Below, one piece after another: positions 1 through 5,361 of a stretch of 7,908 nt of DNA. The notes below the pieces were generated by a model. That model was not told where the DNA came from and did not search any database. It saw nothing but the letters and a program-made list of their open reading frames with translations. Position numbers and translations under genes: made by a program. Position 1 is the stretch's first letter. Each line of letters opens with the position of its first letter. The DNA is taken from NCBI GenBank assembly GCA_025928125.1, contig JAICKD010000118.1:1-7908 (forward strand). The letters run 5' to 3'. The DNA comes from Ktedonobacterales bacterium. Lineage in GTDB: Bacteria; Chloroflexota; Ktedonobacteria; Ktedonobacterales; JADMIN01.

Positions 1-2663
1 GCCATACCGAGTGTGCGGAAGATGGCAAACTGGGTGGTGCGCTGGCGCGCCGACATCACCGCCTGCGCCAGACTGCCCAGAACGGCCAGCAGCACCGCCG
101 TGAACGCGCCGATCAGCAACAGGCCACTCATACCGCCATTGGTCGGGTTGGACTCCGCCAGGCGCAGGTCCTCGCGCAGGCTATCAAGCGAGTTGATCGA
201 GAGATCGTTGCTCTGGCGGTCGAGCTCGTGCATCAGGGCGGTATGCTGGGTCGCGTTGCTGGTGGTGCGCAGCCAGAACTCATTCGGGCCGATCAGCGCG
301 CTCGGCTCCGCATTCGCGGTGATGACGGACTCCAGATCGTTCAAATCGAGCACGATGAAGCCCCCCGGAGCGCCATTGGGATAGAGCGTCGGGAAGTCAT
401 GCACGATTGCCCCGGCAGTGAATGGTATCGTGCTGAATGGGATATCAGAAATTCCAAGCTGGAAGTGCGAGCCGACCTTCAGCCGCAACTGCTGGGCCAG
501 CGTATCACTCACGATGGCCCAGGTATACGATGGCGCGCCGCCCCGGTGCGCCTGCAACTGCGACATCAGCGCGGGCAGCGATTGCGAGGCGTAGTCGGAG
601 CGCCATGAGACCGGGTTGGCGACACTCGCGAATGTCGTCGAGTCAACCCCCAGCATATCGACCGCGAGATTGCCAACATTTGGCGACATGCTGCTATTGG
701 TGCGATAGAGCGCCGTCGCGTTGGTGACGCCAGGCATCGTCTTGAGATGCGAGATGTACGATCCCGTGTCTTTTCTATTGATCTGCGGGTTGAGCATCAG
801 GCGAACATCCGCGCCCGCCGCATAGGTCGTACGGTCGTGGACATTCTGCTTCAGCGAGGCGTCGAAGGTGAGGGCGAATATCCCCAAGCCAACAGCCAGT
901 ACCAGCAGCAGCGTCATCCGCGAGTAGCGAGCGGGCGTGCGCTCGATCTGCGCAAAGGCAAGCATCGAGATAATGCCTCGCCCGCGACCCGCGATACGAG
1001 CGCCGAGGCCGGCGGCCAGCGGAAACAGCCGCAAGAGCAGCAGTCCGCCGGAGAGCAGGAGCAGCGCTGGCGTAATGAGTAAGAGGGGGCTATTGCCCTG
1101 ACTGCCGAGTACCAGCCGTGTCTCGGTGCCGCCAAACTGGCCCAGTTCGAGATAGCCGACGAGGCAGAGCAGCGCGAGACCAACATCGAGGTAGGCGCGG
1201 CGCCAGAAGGGTTTACGCGAGGGCCGCGCCATCTCGCGGCGGAACGCCAGCACATCCAGCCGCGCCGCCTGCCACGCCGAGAAGGTGACAACCGCGACGC
1301 CGAGCACGCCACCAATGATGGCAGGCAGGATGACAAGCTGCGGGGAGGCAACATTGGTGATGTAGGACGTGCCAGACGAAGTGACGCCGGGAAGGAAATA
1401 GTGAATGAGCGCCAGCGCCAGCGCCACCGCCAGAAACGGCCCGGCGATCACCGCCAGCAGGCCAAGCAGCGCACTCTGGGTGCCAAAGATGCCGAGCAAC
1501 TGCACGCCGCTGGTGCCGCGGCTCTTGAGCGTCGCGATCTCCTGGCTCTGGTATTCGATCAGCAGCCCCGCCATCGCGGCGACGAAGAGCAGCGCCAGGC
1601 CAACGATCTGCGCGGCGATGACGTAGAGCGGCAGCGCAATCAGGCTCAACTGCTGCTCGACGCTCTGGATAATCTGGTCAAGTCCGCCCAGCGTCACGAC
1701 ATTGGCGACACTGGTGGTCCCCTGGATATCGGAGGTTAGGTACGTGCGAAAAGAGATCACATTGTTGACGATAGCATCCATGTTGCTGGTGGTGATTTTA
1801 TTGAGATCGGCGTAGTAGATCCAGTTCTGCGTCATCCCGGCGCCGGTGAAGGCGTTGAATGCCTGGAAAAAGCTATCGTTCGTCGTGAGGATTGGGTAGA
1901 CGGTTGGCGCGCTATCGCCGCGCTCAGCGGCAAGGCTCAGACCGTTCCAGAAGGGATCAGTGGCGTTGATTGGCTCGAAGATGCCAGTGATGGCTCCGGT
2001 GCGAATGACCGATGAGTCGCCCAGCGCGGCGACGGTCACCGTCTGCCCGACCGTAAGATGCCATTCGTCCGCCATCTCCTTGGTGACGATCACTTGAATG
2101 GGCTGGCCAGCGGACGCGGTCTCTGGCGGGCCGCCCGCCACGAAATGCACATACGGGCTTATCGTGGGGTAGTCGAATGCCAGCATCCGCGCCTCGGCCA
2201 TGTTGCCAACAGTGCCAAATCTATGGGAGCCTGCCTGCTTCAAATTCATCAGGCCACTCGAAAGATAGAGAGTGGGATGCGGCGTGCTGAACGGCGTGAG
2301 ATAGCCCTTCGCCTCATTCTGGACCGACAGGTCGAGTTGCTGGTTGAGTTGCTGGCTGATCGTGTCGCTACGGATGCTTATTTGCATGTTGCGCTGCAAC
2401 GAGTCGGCAGAGGCAAGCGTATTTTGCAGCTGAACGTCTGAGACGAGGGTATTGTAGAGCGGCACGGTGCAGATAAGAACGTCGGCCACGAGGATGCCAA
2501 GCGCCACCACGAGCAGCAGCCAGCGTGTATGCGCCGCCCGCAACAGCGCCAACCGCGCGGCAGAGAAGAGTCCCGCGCGACGCGCCTGCCAGGTTGCGCC
2601 GGGGGGCAACGCCGATGGCGACTCCGTCTGCTGGCCACTACGCGAAGCCTCATCCAGACGCAT
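1..2663 (-). CDS. FtsX-type ABC transporter permease, two extracellular domains (3' end beyond window)
   Basis: Integral membrane permease subunit of a MacB/FtsX-class ABC exporter. Such proteins couple a cytoplasmic ATPase to work at the outer membrane face, for example on lipoproteins, peptides or cell-wall enzymes. The frame is open from the ATG at 2663 to the window edge: 887 complete residues and no stop. Seen in the translation: a short cytoplasmic N-terminus; TM1 at about 48-70; a large external domain at about 71-340; TM helices at about 342-369, 391-424 and 444-467; further hydrophobic segments at about 490-507, 526-552 and 583-601; a second external domain at about 602-845; and a TM at about 847-870. 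Each FtsX core has the hallmark cytoplasmic loop after its first helix: EIATLKSRGTSG (375-386) and QFAIFRTLGMA at the edge. This fits a duplicated FtsX layout of about 10 helices, missing roughly the last two. The ATPase partner is not in the window. The substrate cannot be told. An AAGGAG site fixes the start. Confidence 0.9.
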   Translation of the reverse strand, partial: MRLDEASRSGQQTESPSALPPGATWQARRAGLFSAARLALLRAAHTRWLLLVVALGILVADVLICTVPLYNTLVSDVQLQNTLASADSLQRNMQISIRSDTISQQLNQQLDLSVQNEAKGYLTPFSTPHPTLYLSSGLMNLKQAGSHRFGTVGNMAEARMLAFDYPTISPYVHFVAGGPPETASAGQPIQVIVTKEMADEWHLTVGQTVTVAALGDSSVIRTGAITGIFEPINATDPFWNGLSLAAERGDSAPTVYPILTTNDSFFQAFNAFTGAGMTQNWIYYADLNKITTSNMDAIVNNVISFRTYLTSDIQGTTSVANVVTLGGLDQIIQSVEQQLSLIALPLYVIAAQIVGLALLFVAAMAGLLIEYQSQEIATLKSRGTSGVQLLGIFGTQSALLGLLAVIAGPFLAVALALALIHYFLPGVTSSGTSYITNVASPQLVILPAIIGGVLGVAVVTFSAWQAARLDVLAFRREMARPSRKPFWRRAYLDVGLALLCLVGYLELGQFGGTETRLVLGSQGNSPLLLITPALLLLSGGLLLLRLFPLAAGLGARIAGRGRGIISMLAFAQIERTPARYSRMTLLLVLAVGLGIFALTFDASLKQNVHDRTTYAAGADVRLMLNPQINRKDTGSYISHLKTMPGVTNATALYRTNSSMSPNVGNLAVDMLGVDSTTFASVANPVSWRSDYASQSLPALMSQLQAHRGGAPSYTWAIVSDTLAQQLRLKVGSHFQLGISDIPFSTIPFTAGAIVHDFPTLYPNGAPGGFIVLDLNDLESVITANAEPSALIGPNEFWLRTTSNATQHTALMHELDRQSNDLSINSLDSLREDLRLAESNPTNGGMSGLLLIGAFTAVLLAVLGSLAQAVMSARQRTTQFAIFRTLGM

Positions 2664-2669
2664 GTACCA

Positions 2670-2675
2670 CTCCTT
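2670..2675 (-). promoter_or_regulatory. Ribosome binding site of the FtsX permease
   Basis: AAGGAG on the minus strand, 6 bases before the ATG at 2663. It supports this start, and no closer in-frame start has a comparable site. Confidence 0.75.
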
Positions 2676-2787
2676 GTCTTGCAACCGAACTGGAGATCGA
2701 CGCAGCCTTCTGCGCCCATGAGAGACTGGCGAGCCTCAAGCCTCAATCCGCAACATCCCGCCTGTGTATGGGTGTCTCCGAGCGAGC

Positions 2788-2817
2788 ATGATACCAGTCT
2801 TGGGTAGAGACGCGCAA
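2788..2817 (-). promoter_or_regulatory. Candidate extended -10 promoter for the FtsX permease
   Basis: On the minus strand, TATCAT (2788-2793) matches the -10 consensus at 5 of 6 positions. It is preceded by TG one base upstream, giving TGGTATCAT, an extended -10. A weak -35 (TTGCGC, 2812-2817, 3 of 6) lies 18 bases upstream. It would give a 5' leader of about 115 bases before the permease ATG. The match is by eye only, and promoter consensus in this organism is unknown. Confidence 0.35.
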
Positions 2818-2975
2818 GCAGCGCCTACTTTTCAGCATATGCCTCAATTGTCTGTTGCTCAGTGTACCGCGCCAATGGGTACCGCGTCGGGGAAATGGGA
2901 GCGTTGTCTGGCTGCGGGACAGCATCGGATGGCGAGATATCGCCTAATCTGATCCGTAGCCGTCGCAGCGGCTCC

Positions 2976-3016
2976 AAAACATGCAAGCCCCCTTCCCATG
3001 ACAGGAGTGGGGCTTG
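2976..3016 (-). terminator. Probable intrinsic terminator of the HTH-TPR regulator gene
   Basis: A perfect 8-bp inverted repeat, CAAGCCCC (2984-2991) and GGGGCTTG (3009-3016), has three more possible inner pairs (2994-2996 with 3004-3006). Read on the minus strand it begins about 62 bases after the regulator stop codon and is followed by CATG and then TTTT. The T-run is short and offset by four bases, so termination may be partial. On the plus strand no T-run follows, which favours minus-strand use. Confidence 0.5.
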
Positions 3017-3078
3017 AAGGACAGACGCCGATATCGCGCGCATCAAACGACGAGAGGCATCTGAGATCGTCTGAGACG

Positions 3079-4434
3079 CTATCCGGCGATCACCGGGGAA
3101 TGGCCACTGAGCTGCCAGGCTTTTCTGAGCAGTTTCAATGCTTTGTCACCCTGACCGCGCCGCTCGAGGAACTCACTGTAGCGCGCATAGGCGTCGCTTC
3201 TGGCCTGGATAGCATCGGTGCTGTCGAGCAAGTCTGTCGCCTGCTTGAAGTTTTTCTCAGCCGCCGTAAAATCTTCCTGCGCCTCCTCTACATCCGCCAT
3301 CATCAGCAATGATTCGGCCAAGTCCACGGCGTCATCCAGCTCATGCGAGAGCGCCAGGGCGTGGGTCGCCGCCGTCGCCGCTTCCTCGATACGTTTCTGC
3401 TGGACATAGACCGCCGCCAGACCGCGTTCAGCTTCGGCAAGTCCCCGCGCATTCTCCTCCTGCTCAGCAATCTGATAGGCGTCCTCAAGATTTTCGAGGG
3501 CCTCATCCAGTTGCCCGGACTGTGCGAAGGAGCTGCCAAGCCGATTATGCACCTCGCCCATAATCCGTATGTTGTCGGCTACTTTGTAGCTTTCCATACT
3601 TTGGGTCGCCGCGAGCCTGGCCCGTGGGAAGTCGCGCGCAGCAAGATACGAATCGCAGAGTGTGGCGTAGAGCGCGCCCAGCCGTGAGGGGTTGACAACA
3701 CTTTCACCCGTCTCAGCCGCCTGCTTGAGAATGTCAATTGCCGTCGCGAAGTCACCGAGGGACCGGTACTGGCTCCCGATATTGTAGAGAACGACAAAGC
3801 GGAACACGGGATCCTCGATCACGCCGCGATCGATCGCTTCTTTGCAGTTCTTGTAGGCGTCCAGCGCCAACTGGTACTTATGCATAAGGCCGAATGCATT
3901 TCCAAGTTCCAGGCGGAGCCGCTCGACTAGCTCCTGGTTGTTTGCCTTTTCGGCCAAGGGGATCGCTTCGAGGATGGCGCTCCGCGCATCTTCGGGACGC
4001 CGCAACTCGAGGTAGCAGTATGCCTTGCGCCAGAGCATCTCCGCATGCTGAAGTGGCGTGAGCCGAGAGGTCGGCAGGCTCTGCAGCGATTCGAGCGCAT
4101 CCTGTGATTGTCCCTGGCGCGCGAGAATCCGGGCGTACAGGAGCCGTGCGTCCATCTCATCGCGTTCTTCTGTCGCTGCACTTCGTTCTACTGGCGCTGT
4201 GTGTGGAATGTCGATGTCGCCATCGTCACGCAACAGGTCGGATAAGGGGACGCGCAGACGCTCGGAGAGCTTTTCGAGCGCGCCAAGACTGGGCCTGATC
4301 TGGCCCCGCTCGACCGCCGAAATATACGAAACGCTGAAACGTTGCTGTGCGACTTCCGACTGAGTCAAGTTGCGCGCGAGTCGTGCCTTGCGCAGACGCT
4401 GGCCCAGTCGCACTGCTGCTGCATCGGGTGGCAT
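3079..4434 (-). CDS. XRE-family HTH regulator with C-terminal TPR array
   Basis: A likely cytoplasmic DNA-binding regulator of 451 residues. Residues 8-67 form an XRE/Cro-type helix-turn-helix: helix 2 is near LTQSEVAQQ (23-31) and the recognition helix near SVSYISAVERGQ (34-45), followed by the usual P-S-x-x-x-L-x-K-L pattern. An acidic linker at about 70-95 leads into helical repeats filling the rest, about nine TPR units of 34-40 residues. Typical signatures are the paired G/A-x-x-Y and A-L/A-I positions, for example ALYATLCDSYLAARDF and HNRLGSSFAQSGQLDEALE. This layout resembles regulators whose TPR domain binds a peptide or protein partner (RRNPP-like), but no ligand can be inferred here. 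The frame is open upstream to 4521. I chose 4434 because AAGGAG precedes it and the HTH domain begins there; the longer start would place the 4461-4483 inverted repeat inside the coding sequence. A terminator follows the stop. Confidence 0.9.
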   Translation of the reverse strand: MPPDAAAVRLGQRLRKARLARNLTQSEVAQQRFSVSYISAVERGQIRPSLGALEKLSERLRVPLSDLLRDDGDIDIPHTAPVERSAATEERDEMDARLLYARILARQGQSQDALESLQSLPTSRLTPLQHAEMLWRKAYCYLELRRPEDARSAILEAIPLAEKANNQELVERLRLELGNAFGLMHKYQLALDAYKNCKEAIDRGVIEDPVFRFVVLYNIGSQYRSLGDFATAIDILKQAAETGESVVNPSRLGALYATLCDSYLAARDFPRARLAATQSMESYKVADNIRIMGEVHNRLGSSFAQSGQLDEALENLEDAYQIAEQEENARGLAEAERGLAAVYVQQKRIEEAATAATHALALSHELDDAVDLAESLLMMADVEEAQEDFTAAEKNFKQATDLLDSTDAIQARSDAYARYSEFLERRGQGDKALKLLRKAWQLSGHSPVIAG

Positions 4435-4444
4435 ACCGCTGAAT

Positions 4445-4450
4445 CTCCTT
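4445..4450 (-). promoter_or_regulatory. Ribosome binding site deciding the regulator start
   Basis: AAGGAG on the minus strand, 10 bases before the ATG at 4434. It decides for the 451-residue product over the 480-residue frame starting at 4521. A second purine-rich motif, AGGAGG (4494-4499), lies upstream but has no suitably spaced ATG. Confidence 0.7.
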
Positions 4451-4460
4451 AAACACCTAT

Positions 4461-4483
4461 TTATTGCACGTGTGATGCAATAA
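4461..4483. promoter_or_regulatory. Perfect inverted repeat, candidate operator of the HTH-TPR regulator
   Basis: TTATTGCA (4461-4468) and TGCAATAA (4476-4483) form a perfect 8-bp inverted repeat around a 7-base spacer, 23 bp in total. The half-site centres are 15 bases apart, so they lie on nearly the same face of the helix within about one and a half turns. It sits 10 bases upstream of the ribosome binding site of a gene encoding an XRE-type DNA-binding protein, the usual place for an autoregulatory site. That the regulator binds here is inference. The same repeat could form an RNA hairpin in the leader. Confidence 0.55.
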
Positions 4484-4529
4484 GAGACTTGCACCTCCTG
4501 CGCAAGCCCTCTGGAGTCCAAAGGTGTCA

Positions 4530-4700
4530 GAAGGCGTGGGCTTCGCCTTCACGGGCGCATATTGGTAAACAGAAATGGCGACGAGGAATAGATAAACGAC
4601 TTCGTGAGCCGATTAGCTCGCCTGCTACCATTCCATCAAGACGCAACGCAATGGCGAATTCACTCCATTGTCGCCGCGCGCTCCGTGAATGGACTTCACG
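4530..4700 (-). other. Inverted-repeat-rich 5' leader of the regulator gene
   Basis: If transcription starts at the promoter at 4710-4739, this segment is transcribed untranslated leader. It contains three short perfect inverted repeats: CGTGAA/TTCACG (4684-4689, 4695-4700; loop 5), CAATGG/CCATTG (4649-4654, 4665-4670; loop 10) and GAAGGCG/CGCCTTC (4530-4536, 4544-4550; loop 7). CAATGG occurs again at 4703-4708. I do not recognise a known riboswitch or T-box. These may be weak RNA hairpins, extra protein sites or chance. Confidence 0.35.
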
Positions 4701-4709
4701 AGCAATGGA

Positions 4710-4739
4710 ATCATAACATAGATTATACGTGTGTGTCAA
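4710..4739 (-). promoter_or_regulatory. Sigma70-like promoter upstream of the HTH-TPR regulator
   Basis: On the minus strand, a perfect -35 TTGACA (4734-4739) is followed after 18 bases by TATGAT (4710-4715), 5 of 6 to the -10 consensus. A perfect TATAAT (4722-4727) lies inside the spacer but has no properly spaced -35. A second TTGAC copy lies just upstream, giving TTGACTGTTGACA. This is the best promoter match in the window. It predicts a leader of about 270 bases before the regulator ATG, and the gap between them is the main reason for doubt. Confidence 0.55.
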
Positions 4740-5361
4740 CAGTCAAATTACACTCTTACACAACCATTCCTGCTCGAAACACAACCGGATGGCGGATCGC
4801 ATTTCAAGAACCGTCGCGCGACAGCCTCAATTACTATGGTCGCGGTGAATGGCGCGATTCTTGTGAGATGTGGTTGTGCCTCCGGCCTCTACTTTCCAGG
4901 TTGGCGGAAAGCCCTGGCCCCAGAATTACCCGCCGCGCGTCCCCTACACGAGCTAGAGCAGCGGCCGCCATGTCCATACAAGGCGCCAAACATAGCTTGT
5001 GTACCAACAAGTGGAAACGCTTCGCGAAAATGTTGCATTCACACTACCCTGGCCAGGCTTCCTTCGCTCAGGTACTAGAAGCCGCTGGCAACATGGCATC
5101 GGCAGGCTGATATATATCATCAGACCTTGCTCGCAACGCTGAACCCGCTTGATTCAAGCTCAGCGGTGGCCTCACTCATTCCTCATCCAGGCATTACCCA
5201 GGCATCTCCATCGCTGAACGTCGATGACGCCCCACATTGCATCCAGCCGACCCCAATTCCACCATGAGGCGTACCGTGTTCTTCCGCTCGTTTGCATGCA
5301 TACGATACCGCGTTGCAGTGGGAACATGCGCCCATTCGCTTGAAAGTCTCATCGACGCGCG
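4740..5361. other. Intergenic region between helicase and regulator, no gene seen
   Basis: No open frame here has a good ribosome binding site or a recognisable protein. Visible structure is limited to CTTTCC/GGAAAG (4892-4897, 4906-4911), the palindromes CCTGGCCAGG (5048-5057) and TGATATATATCA (5108-5119), and the nested hairpin at 5137-5165. No clear intrinsic terminator with a T-run follows the helicase stop on the minus strand. Confidence 0.55.
5137..5165. repeat. Nested hairpin downstream of the helicase gene
   Basis: CGCTGA (5137-5142) pairs with TCAGCG (5160-5165), and inside it GCTTGA (5147-5152) pairs with TCAAGC (5154-5159). This makes a 12-bp two-part stem with a 4-base bulge (5143-5146) and a very small loop. 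It lies about 200 bases beyond the helicase stop. No T-run follows on either strand, so it is not a classic intrinsic terminator. It could protect the 3' end of the helicase mRNA or serve a factor-dependent terminator. Confidence 0.4.

Larger units (their letters stand above)
2664..3078. other. Intergenic region between regulator and permease
   Basis: These 415 bases hold no credible gene. From the regulator side there is a stem-loop with a short T-run (2976-3016), then a small hairpin GGCGA-gata-TCGCC (2931-2944), then a direct repeat GTACCGCG at 2864-2871 and 2879-2886, and then the candidate permease promoter and ribosome binding site. Short open frames on both strands lack ribosome binding sites and recognisable protein features. 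Confidence 0.6.

Noticed and set aside
914..1354. A 146-codon minus-strand frame, and several plus-strand frames, overlapping the permease
   Set aside because: They are alternate-frame shadows of a GC-rich gene. The continuous 887-residue permease frame has clear membrane helices and FtsX loops.
2743..2925. A short 60-codon frame between permease and regulator
   Set aside because: No ribosome binding site, no domain, and it overlaps the candidate permease promoter.
4435..4521. N-terminal extension of the regulator to an ATG at 4521
   Set aside because: The extension has no family similarity, has no suitably placed ribosome binding site and would cover the inverted repeat. The ATG at 4434 has AAGGAG upstream and starts right before the HTH.
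4530..4550. The GAAGGCG/CGCCTTC hairpin as the helicase terminator
   Set aside because: It is about 800 bases beyond the helicase stop, downstream of the proposed regulator promoter, and has no adjacent T-run.
4527..4739. A 70-codon minus-strand frame upstream of the regulator
   Set aside because: Its TTG start lies within the proposed -35 element, it has no ribosome binding site, and its composition is not protein-like.
4604..5110. A 168-codon open frame on the plus strand in the intergenic region
   Set aside because: It starts with GTG, has only a distant purine run 16 bases upstream, shows no recognisable domain, and would run opposite to all neighbours across the regulator promoter.
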